From Chinchilla lanigera (lineage: Eukaryota > Chordata > Mammalia > Rodentia > Chinchillidae), in the NCBI RefSeq assembly GCF_000276665.1, contig NW_004955416.1:3413034-3477033 (forward strand): a stretch of DNA of 64,000 nucleotides. The letters run 5' to 3'. The notes under the pieces are model-generated. The model had not been told where the DNA came from and did no database searches. It saw nothing but the letters and a program-made list of their open reading frames with translations. The position numbers were made by a program, and so were the translations under genes. Positions 47,850 through 59,579 of this stretch are shown here, in pieces (the stretch's first letter is position 1; every line of letters starts with the position of its first letter).

Positions 47850-49295
47850 AATAAGCAAACTATAATATGTCTATTTTTCTAGAAATCTTATCCACATTAT
47901 GAAGGCTGTAAACTGAAGTTTCAAGATTTTTCAAACACGGTAATTTAAATTTTACTGCTAAATCACATCAAAACTTACCTACGTCCAAAGTTCAATTGTT
48001 GATGAACACTGGATTTCATGGACTCAATAAACTATTCTTTTCATGTAATAGAATTTGCTTTGATTTTCTGTCAGTTATAAATCAAACAAACAAAACCAGA
48101 GTTCATACATGGAAAATCAAGATGTAACAATCAAGAGGGAAAGAGAATGTGGAGGATGTGTATCAGAACATGCTAACTATAATCAATAATCAGGAAGAAG
48201 AGGCTACTAATAATATAGAGATGAGAAGGACTTGGACAAGAAGTAAAAACATTTTGCTTGTCTTTAACTTGAAAGCAAAGGTGCAGACTTTGACTTATGT
48301 ATTTAATAATTGATGACTCTGCCTTACCTTTCTTCAAAGGACTTTAACCTCTGAGAACTGAGAGTCCCCGATAAACATGGTAAGACTCAATATTTTGTTG
48401 AAAATATTTTAGTGCTCTTAAACACCACCAAACCGTCATTTCTACTGTTTTCATATTTCAGAATATTAAGTACCTTATGTCTATAATATATATATATATA
48501 TGAGATGCAAAGCAAAACAGAGAAAGATATTAAAGACAGAAACACCTTCACTGAATTATTAAGATTATTTTGACTCACCCACAGTGGGGATTTTTAAAAA
48601 CATTTTACTTAATACTTTTGAGATTGTTCTGGAATTGGCAATGAAAATTTAAGGTCAGAAGATTCCTTTCAAAGGGTCTTTTTAGAACTATTTTCCCATA
48701 AAATGGTCACAATTCTTCAGTTTTTATTGTATTAAAATATTTGTTAACCTATTATCATTTAACCCTTTTTGTTGGGAGAAATGAAAAGCATCATTTGCTT
48801 TTTACTACAGATTCTCAAGAACACAGAGAATAAGCAGGAGGGAAAAAACACAGCAGTGTAAAAATCCCTGTATTCTACTTTTGACCCACCAGGGATTAAA
48901 CCTATGAACTGGGAAAAGTTAGTTATTATAAGTCTTAGAACTTCTTTTGAATAATGGAGAATTTGGTACCTGCTCCAAAGTGTTGTTTTACAGCTACTGA
49001 GTAACCAGGTCTAAAGTGTTACCACAAAATCAGACCAGGTATGCCCAGTTAAATTTCTTTCTTTGCCCCTTTTATAAACAAATGCAGACAATGACGACCA
49101 CAATATTTCTAGAAATTCTCAACAAAAAATTTAAAGTTTAAATATTTTACTACATTATCTATTAAATCATCAGTTATGAAAAAGAGAAAAAGACTTGGGA
49201 AGTAAGAAGGTGATTTTTAAAAGTGTTCTAAACACCAGGAGACCTAAAGGGTGCTATATGAATACAATTTGCCATTGACAGCTAGGACTTTTTCA
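47850..49295. other. Unassigned AT-rich sequence
   Basis: No gene or repeat recognised apart from a short (AT)n tract at 48487-48502. Confidence 0.45.
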
Positions 49296-49299
49296 GGTG

Positions 49300-49550
49300 T
49301 AACACTAAGAGTCAGTACTTACTGTGTGTCAAGCACTATGCTCTTTATCTTAGGTATCTTAGCACATACAACGTGTAAATCAATGATGTGGAGAACATAT
49401 TGTTACTATCCACATATCACAAATGCATGAACAGGTTGACAGGTGGAAATTAGTTTGCCAAGATCACATACCAGCAATGGGCAGATCCTGGATTGAAATC
49501 CAGACAGTCTGCCTTCAGGGTACAGTGCTTTTCCTATGGACCAGCAACCT
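49300..49550 (+). mobile_element. MIR SINE, near full length, sense
   Basis: 'cttactgtgtgtcaagcact', 'gctctttatcttaggtatct', 'ggtgacaggtggaaattag'-like text, 'tttgccaagatcacatacc' and 'cctggattgaaatccagaca' follow MIR from 5' core to 3' end. The 75-codon open frame over it is chance. Confidence 0.85.
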
Positions 49551-49943
49551 TAGTTTCTCTCAGTTCAAACTCCAAGCATTCATGCATTTACTCATGTCTG
49601 TTACCTATACGAGCAATGTAGGAGCCCTTAGATCCTCCCCTAAGGAATGATTTAGACTATATTAACAGACAAAATGAGAGCCTTGGGTGACCGAGAGAAT
49701 AAAAAAGTGGTATAAAACAAGAGTGAAGAAGGAAGAAAGTGCAGTTGGCTCCCCTACTATCATTACAGTTGAAACATAAGGGATATCTTTACATTTATTG
49801 ATGTCTTCTTCAATCTCTTACATTAGTGGTATATAGTTTTCCCTGTACAGATTTTTTACTTTCTTGGTTAAATTCATTTCTAAGCCTTTAAGTGGATGTT
49901 TGTACAGGAGACTTTTTTTTAATTTCTTTTTTGGATAGTTAGT

Positions 49944-50910
49944 TGTTATGGCTTGTATTTAGATGTTCCCCCAAAGCTTAATAATGTCATAAGAGGTGCT
50001 TTTTGAAGGTGGCTGGATCAGAGTGTGCAGTGTTGAGATTAAGGATGTAATGCTAGTGTCAGTTCATAGTGTGCTGCTGAAATTAAGGGAGTGAGTGCTA
50101 CCTGCCCTAAGGACAGGTAGTCTGGATAAACTACAAGGCATGGGAAGAGCTGCTGTGATTGTTGATTGTTGCTGGCCACTTTTTGCTTTCTGCTTGCTGT
50201 CTTGCTGCAGTCTGCCTTTTGCCTGCCATGAACTATTTCTTCTCTGCAGTGGTCCTCTGCCATCTCCACTGCCCCCGCTGCTTTGGAGACAGTCAACAAT
50301 GAACAGAAACATCTACAAACTGTGAGCCAAATAAACCCTTCCTCCTGTGATTGCTGATTTATTGTGTCAACTTCAGAAAGAGGAGCTCAACTAAATTGGC
50401 TCAGCAATTCCACACCCTGGAGTGTGGAAGACACACCATAGGCAGCTGGTCACATTGGCAGTATAAAGAGGAAATGCAGAAGGATGGATCTGCTTCTGTT
50501 TCTTCAGAGGAGTTCCAGTCTTCACCTTCAGTTTGGACATCATCTCCTGGCTTCTAGTGCAGACTCATCAGCTTCCAGCCCAGATTCTTCAGCCTTCCAG
50601 CATAGGCATAGACTCTTCAGTCTTTCATTACAGACCCATTGGCCTCCTGATGCAGACTTGCAGTGGACACTGCAGTGAACTCCAGACCTTTGACTGAATC
50701 CTTTTGTCTCCATTGTGCTGACAGACCCTCCTCATTCTTCCACGTCTGACACCGTGGGTGGCCATTGTAAGTTAATCTTATAAATTCTTATATATTTGTA
50801 TATATTGTGTTATATCTGTTTCTCTAGTAAATACTACTGATACACCTCCTTTAGCTTGGGGTGTCATGTGTCTTGTCTCAGCAACAACAAGTCAACTAAG
50901 ACATAAGACA
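49944..50910 (+). mobile_element. 967-bp solo LTR with exact 5-bp duplication
   Basis: Starts TGTTATGGCTTG and ends AAGACATAAGACA; the pentamer TTAGT flanks it on both sides (49939-49943 and 50911-50915). Removing it rejoins L1 text GATAGTTAGT + GTATAGAAAT, confirming the ends. It contains AATAAA near 50331, and a later block of TTCAGTC/CTTCCAGC text near 50510-50640. Open frames in it (50039-50325, 50351-50678) are not genes. Five-base duplications fit ERVL/MaLR-like elements. Confidence 0.95.
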
Positions 50911-51117
50911 TTAGTGTATAGAAATAATTATGTTTTGCATCTTGAGTTTTATCCTACAAAGTGGTTGAATTAGTTTAGTTCAAATTTACTTCTGAGTTAC
51001 TTCTAAGAGATTTTGGTGAACTCCTTATGATTTTCTATATATAAGAACATGTAACATGCAAAGAAAACAATTTTACTTCTTTTCCAATTGGCTGTTCTTT
51101 CACTTTCTTTTTTCCTT

Positions 51118-51198
51118 TCTCTCTCTCTCTCTCTCCCCCTTCCCTCTCCCTCTCCCTCTTCTTCTCCCTCTCCCTCTCCCTCTCCCTCTCCCTCTCTG
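51118..51198. repeat. (CT)n/(CCCTCT)n low-complexity tract
   Basis: A polypyrimidine run inside the inverted L1 part; its mirror-like composition could form triplex (H-DNA). The Pro/Leu and Arg/Gly frames across it are repeat artefacts. Confidence 0.95.
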
Positions 51199-52786
51199 TC
51201 CTTCTATTCTTTTTATTTGCTTAATAGCTCTGATTAGGACAGTTAGTACTATATGGGATATAAATGGTAAGAGTGGACGTCTTTGTCTTGTTATGTTTAG
51301 ATTTATTTCTTTCATATCTATATTCCTTCTATATCCTATATTAATTCCTTCTATATCCAATTTGTTGAGATTTTATCATAATGGACATAAAATGTTGTCA
51401 AATGTTTTTCCACACCTACTGATAGTATAATATGGTTTTAATCCTTCATGGAGCTAATATAGCGTATCACATGTCTTAATTTGTACATATTGAAACATAG
51501 CAAAGGGTTAAATCCCATTTGATCATGACATATAATCCTTTTCTTGTTCTATTGACAACTTTTGATAGTAGTGTGTTGATAGTAGTCTGTTGAGAATTTT
51601 TCAGGGACATTGGTCTACAATTTTTTGGTAATCACTCAATTTCCGTTTGCTATTAGGGTAATACTAGCCTATAAAGTAAATTGGGAAAAATTAATGTTTC
51701 TTCTAATTTTGGAAGACTTTGTGAAAGATTAACATTCATTTTTTCCTAAATGATTGGTGGAATTTACCAGTGAATCTATCACAGCCTGGAACTTTCTTTG
51801 TTGGGAAATTTTTTATTACTGATTCAATTTTCTTATTCATTATTTTCTGTTCAGATTTTCTATCTGTTCCTGAGTCATTCTTGGTAGGTTGAAAGTGTCT
51901 AAGGATTTATGGATTCAATATTTTTAAATGCCCACTTTACCCAAAGCAATCTATAGAGTCAATGTAATTCATAACAAAACTATAGCAGCATTCCTCAAAG
52001 AAATGAATTAAGGAACCTTAAAATGTCCATGCAAGTACATAAGATCAAAACTGGAGATACCACCCTGCCAGATTTCAAAATGTAGTACAAAGTATAGTAA
52101 TCAAAACAATATCATATTGGCATAAAACAGACATATAGGCCAATGGTATGGCATAAAAATCCCTGAAACAAATCAATAGATGTATGATCATTTCTTATTT
52201 AACAAAAGTGCCAAGAACACACAATAGGTAAAGCATAGTCTCCTCAGCAAATGGTGCTCCAAAACCAGATGGTGATGTGTTTGAACTATTACTCAGTATC
52301 ATGCTATATACAAAAGTCACCACAAAATAGACTAAAGACTTAAGTTTAAGGCCTGAAAATGTAGAACTCCTAAAAGAAACATAGGGGAAACTATTCTTAA
52401 TATTCATCTGAATAATAATTCTTTTGGTAAGACCCTCAAAAGCATAGGCAAATGAAAATAGTAGACAGATGGTATTGCATCAAACTCAAAAGCATACATG
52501 CACAGCAAAGTAAGTAAGTAACAGAAAGAAGAGGCAAAATACAGAATAGGAGAAATAATGGCAAACTGTATACAAGAGGTTCATATCCAAAATATATATA
52601 TAAAGAAACCTCAGTTTTAAAAAAATGAGCAAAAGACGTGAATAGATGTTTCTCAAAGGAACATATTCAAACGACCCAGAGGTATATGAAGAGCACTCAG
52701 CATCACTAGTGACCAGTCAAATGCAAAACTAAACCACAATGAGATATCATTTCACATCTATTACAATGACTACTATCAAAAGGACA

Positions 52787-52912
52787 GGAAACTTTTTTTT
52801 TTTTTTGGTTTTCCTTTTTCCTTTTTTTTTTTTTTTCTGGTACCAGGAATCGAACTCACTACCTTGCTCTTGCCAGGCAGGCACTGTGCTGCTGAGCTAA
52901 ATCCCCAGCCCC
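52787..52912 (-). mobile_element. ID-type SINE inside the old L1
   Basis: Minus-strand ID with an expanded T-rich tail (52794-52837) and body GGGGCTGGGGATTTAGCTCAG. Duplication TCAAAAGGACA at 52776-52786 and 52913-52923. Confidence 0.95.
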
Positions 52913-53513
52913 TCAAAAGGACAAAATGTGAAAAGTTTTAGCAAGGAGGTACAGAAAAGTGAGAATTTATACACTGTTGGTGAGACTATTAGTAGGTCGA
53001 TCCATTATAGAAAATACTATTGACAATTCTCAGAAAATTAAATTAGAATCGTCATATGATTCAGCCATTCTGCCACTAGATATATATCCAAAAGAATTAA
53101 ATCAGTATGTCAAAGACATATGTCTACCCTAATGTTCTCTACAGCATTATTTGCAGTGGCCGGGATACAGAATCAGCTGACATGTACACCAGTGGATTAC
53201 TGGATAACAAAAATGTGAAACACACACAAAAGGAATACTACTTAACCTCTAAAATGAAGCAAATCTTGCCTTTTGTGACAACATGAATGATACTTCAGGG
53301 TAGGTACTAAGTGATACAGCCAGACACAGCAGTACACATATTCATCTTACTTACATGTGCACTCTAAAATAGTTAAAACTTACAGAAGAAGAGATTACAT
53401 CACACTTGTCAGGGACCAGTAGGTGGGAGAAATGAAGAGATGCTGATCAATATATAAATAAGCTTAAAATTATGCAGGATGAACAAGTTCTAGGGATCTG
53501 AAGTAGAGCATGG

Positions 53514-53861
53514 TGTATCAGTCACTTTCCAGGCTCTGGGAAAACATACCCAATACTTCCCAGGTAAATGAGGAGAGGATTACTTGATTCAGTTTAGACT
53601 GAATTCAGGCTAAACTCTGCAGGCTTCAGAACACAAATAGCATGGTAGAAAGGTCTAACCAAGGCCAGCAGGTCCTCACATGGCAACTAAAATGCAGAGA
53701 CAGAAAGGAGAGGCCAGGCATAAGAAGGCACCTTCTGGCTCACATTCCCAGTGACTGCCCCCAACTAGGCCCCACCTCACAGCACACTCAGATACTGACC
53801 TCATCCATGAATGGGGTGCTATACTCAGCAGGGGGAGACAGATTAAATTTAAGCCATAACA
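53514..53861 (-). mobile_element. 348-bp MaLR-like solo LTR inside the old L1
   Basis: On plus it starts TGTATCAGTCACTTTCCAGG and ends AAGCCATAACA, so on minus it starts TGTTATGGCTT. Flanks CATGG (53509-53513) and CATTA (53862-53866) agree at three of five bases. L1 3'UTR text resumes with GACTATAGTTATTAA. Same family and size as 61666-62016. Confidence 0.75.
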
Positions 53862-53985
53862 CATTATGACTATAGTTATTAATTTTATATTGTATATTTG
53901 AAATTTGCCAAGAGTAGATTTTAGATGTTTCCTTTCCCCATAAAATGGTAACTTTATGATGTCATTATTACGTTAGATGTCTTTA

Positions 53986-54090
53986 TTTTTTGCTTTTTTT
54001 TATTTTATTTTTCTTCCGGTACCAGGAATTGAACTCATGACCTTGTGCTTGCCAGGCAGGCACTGTGCCGCTGAGCTAAATCCCCAGCCC
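53986..54090 (-). mobile_element. ID-type SINE inside the old L1 3'UTR
   Basis: Minus-strand ID, duplication AGATGTCTTTA at 53975-53985 and 54091-54101, perfect. The body GGGCTGGGGATTTAGCTCAG keeps GCGGCA but has CAATTCCTGGTACC, the older subfamily form. Confidence 0.96.
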
Positions 54091-54118
54091 AGATGTCTTT
54101 AGAGTGGTACGAATTTCA

Positions 54119-54142
54119 CAATATATATATATATATATATAT
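54119..54142. repeat. (AT)n microsatellite
   Basis: Twelve AT units at the end of the L1 3'UTR. Confidence 0.95.
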
Positions 54143-55199
54143 CAAAATATCCCCTTGTCCACCATAAATACATACAATTTTCTTTTGATAGATAGATCTC
54201 AATAAAGCTACAAAATTAGTGGATGAAGCAATAAAATTGGGTTCTCAGTAGGTTAAAGCATCACTCAGAGTCACACTGCTCAATATGAATAAAAAAATCA
54301 TGAGTGGGTCTGGTTCATCGCATTTCTAGGCCTTTGAGTAGACAAGTCGATGTAGGAGAGAAAAACACGGGTCAATACACTACCTGGCTTTCTAAAAATG
54401 AGAACCATTCCAGTGGAACAATGGACTGTATTTACTTGAATGAAAGAACAAAAATATCTAAAAATTTCCCTAAAGCATGAAGATAGATAAAATCCAGGTG
54501 GAAGAAAACTTTTGTGGGTTTTGACCACAAGAAGTAAGATTTAAAAACAAAGTTTCAAAACTATTGATTTGAGGCCTAGAAGAAGAAAGCACTGGTAGAT
54601 GACGTATTTAACAAGATTCTGGAATAGAGCAACTAATAGGGATTTAGGCTAGAAACTAACTATACAAACATATTAGGCTTATGTAATAAAGAATTTCTAA
54701 AAATTTTAATACCCATGGGGTATAAATAAACCTTGCAAAACATGAATAAATCATGAAAATGGATCAATATCCATATTCTGGTTGTGATATGGTACTATAA
54801 TTCTTCAGGCATTATCATTGGGAGAAATTGGGAAAGGGGAACAAAATTTCTCTGCTTTCTCTAATAAATTGCATATGAATTTGCATTTCAAGAAAATAAT
54901 GTCTAACGTAACAAAATAGTTTATTTATTGAAGCACTGTATGAGATGCAAAATAGCACAGGGACAAATGTTAGTGGAATGAATCAAGTGATGAATTAGTG
55001 ACATTTTTAGGTAATTATGTGTCATATTTTAAGATGCTATCGGTTTTCCAAGAATTGTGAGAAATACATTGCCATTGTTTAGAGCTCCTCAACCTATGGC
55101 ATTCTATTATAGAAACCAAAACAGACTAAGATTTAGGTCAGTGTAACTAAATTGTTTCTTCTCCTCCTCCCATTAGTATAGATTTAGGCTATTGTTTTA

Positions 55200-55500
55200 G
55201 CTCTCAACTTAGTCTTACTGTTTACAATGTCCACTTTGCAATGCAAATTCCAGATTGCTTTCCCTAAAACATATCTTTGATGACCCTTCCTATCTCAAAA
55301 AGAACCAAAAATTCCTCACTGTATACAGAATAAAATTAATAGCCTTAAACAAACAGCACCAATCTTGCTGAACTCCTGCTCCATTGTTCCTTACAAAATC
55401 TTCACTCAATCCGCACAAGTAAATTAACTTTTGATTGCCAGAGTAAGATTTAGACTTCTTGTTTCTTATAAACTTACAATTTGAGCACATCTAGACGTAT
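55200..55500 (+). mobile_element. L2 LINE internal fragment, sense
   Basis: 'aaattcctcactgtatacag', 'aataaaattaatagccttaa' and 'caatcttgctgaactcctgc' follow the L2 text around CCCATTGCCTACAGGATAAAG and the downstream block. Confidence 0.6.
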
Positions 55501-55662
55501 CCTTCAGATTAACCTCTATCTACTAAGTGATATAGGTAATTGTTTATTCCCCTAGTCTTAATTCATTCACCTGAAAAATGAGTATAAACATAACTTCCAA
55601 AGATTTATGAAGAATGAGATAACATGTCAGAAATTCTTAATGTCTAAAATTCACAGTGCCTA

Positions 55663-56031
55663 TGTTTAATTAGCTTTCTGTGACTGTAACAGATAACAGA
55701 GATAAATCAACCTGTAAGAGAAAAGGTTTATTTTGGCTCACAGTTCTGGAATTTCCAATCCATGATTGAGTAAACACACTACTTTTAGGCTGCTGGTAGA
55801 CAGATATGGTGATAGGAGCGTATGGCAGAGCAAAGCCATTTACTTCACAGCCACATTGCTGAAGAGGGAAGGAGGAAGAGAGTTCCAGGAAACCCTCGTG
55901 GTCATGCCCTCAGTGAACTAAAGCCCCCAGTAGTCTCTTACAGAGTCTACCACATCCTGTGACTGCTGAAAGGTGGAGAACAAGACTAAGGCATGGGTCT
56001 TTGGGGGATATTCCAGATTCCAACTATAGCA
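55663..56031 (-). mobile_element. MaLR-like solo LTR, diverged
   Basis: Antisense LTR text: TGTTTAATTAGC at the left, poly-A signal region AGGTTTATTTTGGCTCACAG at 55725 (minus: GAGCCAAAATAAACC), right end CCAACTATAGCA (minus: TGCTATAGTTGG). Flanks GCCTA and ACCTG share three bases, so ends are approximate. Confidence 0.6.
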
Positions 56032-56039
56032 ACCTGGTG

Positions 56040-59000
56040 CATATATGATTTGGTAAGAAATCAGTTTCTTTCCTTATAACCAAACTGATTCTATTCAGGG
56101 TGGTCTTTCTTGTACAGTGTATTTTATACCTACTAGTCTGTAATAAACTATCTCAATCACTGCTATCTTTCATAATAATTTATTATAAAAACTCTTAGTT
56201 ATTAGAAAATAAAATGATTTTCTTTAAACCACTCCAGCATCATCTTCTGCAGTAAAACTTTGTATAGTTCAACCTCACTCCCACACAATGTCAGTCCATG
56301 AAGTACAAAAATGTCAACACCTCACTGGATTGAATCTTATATTAGAAACCACGTTGTGGTGTATTTTTTTATAAAGCTAGTTGTGATTGCCAAATGAATA
56401 ACATTGAACAAACAGTGAATGAGATACTCAGCTCTCTAATATTTTCACACAAACTGCTTTAGGGCTATTTCAAGAGATAATAAGGAGATATGACCTGCAT
56501 AAATCTAAAGAACAGTTTAGACATAAATGGTGCCTGAATGAATGAAAGGATTGAGGTCTTCTAGTGTAGGAGTGATAAATCTAGCTAAGTAAAATAACAT
56601 TCAATTGTCCTCTTACTAAAACAGGACTAAAAGACAGACAATGTTTCTCTTGCCCCCATTGCTAGACCATCAGTCCTGTTACATTTTTCCCTGAGTAAAA
56701 TGGAAGAAAAATGTTACTCTTGCCAGTGACATTAGAAAGGACATTAGAACAGGAAGATGTCACGATGTTTGACTCCCTTTCATTTCTTCTGTAGGCATCT
56801 GGCTTTTTCAGTAGGTGGAGGTAAAAGTAATGGTGTTAAGCAAGGAGGGAAAAAAACTCTTTCAGAGAGGTGATGTTTAAGGGGAAAAAAAAAGAAAGAA
56901 AAAAAAAGCCATTAAAATGTCTTATAGCCCAGGGAAAAAAGGAGGACTGTGCTTCTTTAGGAAGCATTTTGCAGGCAAACATCTTTGCCATGGATTCAAA
57001 GACTTGGTCTCTGCTATTGGTTTTGTCATTAATTGATTCCATGACTCCATGTGTTTTCCTTCTCTCTGGATCTCAGTGTCTTCACCTGCACAGTTAGGGA
57101 ATTGGATAAGGCAGCCTCAAGTTTTTAAGCAATAACATTAATGTCCATGCCTTAATTTTACCTATAATGTTGGAAGGGTCAATGAAAGAAAAGAGAGATA
57201 AAAAGAATTTCTGATAATCTTAGTTACAAATGTATTAATTTGAAAGCTGGACTGAAAGTAGAGTGAATACTAAAAAGAGATATCTAATAAGGTATGCTAT
57301 GCGTAAGGAAAAACAAAAAAAACTAAAAACCAGTTAGAATCATGAGCTTTTAGAATATATGGTCCTTTCTTCAAGAGTTGGAGGGCTTCTCTGACAGGAA
57401 TGTAAGACAGACAGTGATGCTCTATTTGATGGTTTAGAGAAGCCTGTCTTTCTTCCTGAAATATTCCAATGTAACTGGGATGAAATGGCCTTCAGCATGG
57501 GGAGTTCTGTGGGGCAAAGTTAAACAGTGATCGAAGAGGACTTGAGTGTTTTTCCTTTCCTGTAATGTCTAGAAAGAAGTTGTCTCCATCAATTACTCAT
57601 TTACTTGGTCACATTTCAAGTGTATTTTCTCCATTAGGACATTTGGGAAAGGTAGACAGTCATAATGTTTGATTCTTTTATGACTTCCAGTACAGTAGTT
57701 GCTTAAAATGAGCAAATTCCTCATGCTTTCAAAGGACTTAATTTTGTTGCTAAGTTTTTCTTTAAAGCATTTTGAGATGGGGAAAAGATTATTCAAAGGA
57801 ACAGTGGATGGCAGTATTGGTTTGCACTCTATAGCAGAAAGCAATGGGAAGCACAATTTTGTAGAGAAGAAAAGAAGCACATACTTGACCTTTTGAAAGA
57901 ATCTTCCATGAAAATGGGTCTAAAACTATGAAAACTACATATTTACAATGTCATAACCCAATTAGGAAAAAAATAAGCCCAATTAGGCAGCTGTGTCAGA
58001 TGATTTGAGAGTATCATGTAAAGAAGTGTGGAAAGAAGAAATATTCCAGAAAAAATAATAGTCTCTTTTAAATGAAAGTTTTACATATTCACCTTCACGG
58101 TAGCTATGGGATGGTTACCTCACACGACAAGCAATTAAGAGACTGTGGCCAATAAATGCAGCATGAGTTCTGAAGTACAATGACAGTAGTATGTCTTTTG
58201 CAGGGGAGAGAAAGGAATTGTAAATCCAAAGAAGGAGGGCAGGGCAGAGAGTGGAGTAAGATGCAGTGCATATAGGCAGTTTTTTATAAATTTCATTTTC
58301 AGTGGTGAATATACATACTTCAGTCCTTAAATAGTACCTGGTACTTTAGGAATCCAGATTGTTATTCCTTGACTAATTCTTCCTCTTTTTGAGTCCATTC
58401 ATCTCTACTTTTATAAAAATATTTGTTTATAGCTGTACCTAATTCATTCAGAAAATATCTCTGAGCATACATAAAATGCGCAGTACTACCAGTCACCTAG
58501 ATTTCCCCATAGGAGGAGAAATAGATAAATAAGTAGAAAAATATCTCGCAATGTGGCAAGTGATAACTAAGTAGTTTATTCAATTGTCTCAGACAGTAGG
58601 GTGAAACCACGGTATAATTATTTCCCTCAAATTTCTGCCCTCTTGCATTGTCAAACCTTTTTGCCCTGAGGACAACTAAAACCACATCTTAGTCAGATTT
58701 CAAATTCTCTCAACTCCTTCCAGTTATGCATTTTCAGTTATTATCAGTTTAAAACTTTTTCCCTACCATATTTAAATATTCATTTGCCCACTGCATCACA
58801 GTTTTGTGGCTGTGGGGACCTTAAAAAGGAAAGGAAGAGTTGGCCTTTCTTTTCCTCTTGTTGATGATGGCTTGGGGGTTTGGAGATGTTCCCGATGAGT
58901 TCACTCTAAGACATATCCTTCACCCACGGGTCAAAGTCCACTTCCATACGTACCTCTCAGGTTGCCTGTCTCTGTTCTTTCGGCTGCTGGGAAATTGCTA

Positions 59001-59470
59001 TGTGCATACCCCTCAGTATCTTCCAGCTCAATGCACCTAGTTCCTGCCTGTGGCAGAACACCAGGAGCCTCTTTTTTTTACTTTTCTGACTGAGTCTCAT
59101 TGCCCTTGGTGACCCACTGACACGTGGGAAATAAACACATTTTGTCTATGGCAAATGGAGAGCTGCAGGGCTTTTCCTGCTCTTACTTTATTGTGCACTG
59201 TCTCCTCTTTCTACTTTTGCCTTGCCCACGCAGATGCAGGGCTGATAAAGTGATCAGCTGACTAGGTAAATGACCAAAAGAGATGCCAACAACTTTTGTG
59301 GCAAGCATCATCAACCTTTTCAAATTCCCTGCTCATAGCTTGCTGTATAAAGCCCTTATCTTTAGAAGTGGTGGCAAGATGTGAATTTGTAATGGAATTT
59401 ATAAAGGTGAGGTGGTAGCAATGAAGATAGCGATCAGTAGATGAAAAATAAGAAAGAAGCAGTGGCTGAA
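56040..59470. other. Mostly unique sequence
   Basis: A MIR-like antisense fragment is likely at 57030-57120 ('ctctggatctcagtgtcttc'). The 66-codon frame at 58840-59040 begins with a hydrophobic stretch but has no recognised family. Otherwise nothing nameable. Confidence 0.4.
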
Positions 59471-59483
59471 GATTCTGGTAACA

Positions 59484-59567
59484 CTCATTTTTTTTGTACT
59501 GGGAATCGAACTCAGGGTCTCACATTTGCCAGGCAGGTGCAATGCAGCTGAGCTATATCCCAAGCCC
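59484..59567 (-). mobile_element. ID-type SINE, old
   Basis: Diverged minus-strand ID: TACTGGGAATCGAACTCAGG, then GCCAGGCAGGTGCAATGCAG. Duplication TCTGGTAACA at 59474-59483 and 59568-59577. Confidence 0.92.
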
Positions 59568-59579
59568 TCTGGTAACATT

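Larger units (their letters stand above)
49785..54205 (+). mobile_element. Old twin-primed L1 with four later insertions
   Basis: An L1 whose 5' part is inverted. Antisense RT-region text runs 49785-51905 (less an LTR), then a switch near 51910-51925 to sense ORF2 C-terminal and 3'UTR text up to about 54205. The outer end of the inverted part ('gatgtcttcttcaatctctt') and the start of the sense part ('aaagcaatctatagagtca') are nearly adjacent in an intact L1, as twin priming predicts. Later insertions are the LTRs 49944-50910 and 53514-53861 and the ID SINEs 52787-52912 and 53986-54090. The frames are full of stops. Confidence 0.85.

Noticed and set aside
50039..50678. Six open frames of 64-86 codons clustered at 50 kb
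   Set aside because: All lie inside the 967-bp solo LTR, whose ends are fixed by the TTAGT duplication.
51056..51430. 124-codon Leu/Pro-rich open frame
   Set aside because: It runs through the CT-rich tract and antisense L1 text.
58840..59040. Short secreted-protein-like frame with hydrophobic start
   Set aside because: The hydrophobic N-terminus is the only feature; no family, no neighbouring exon, and no further support.
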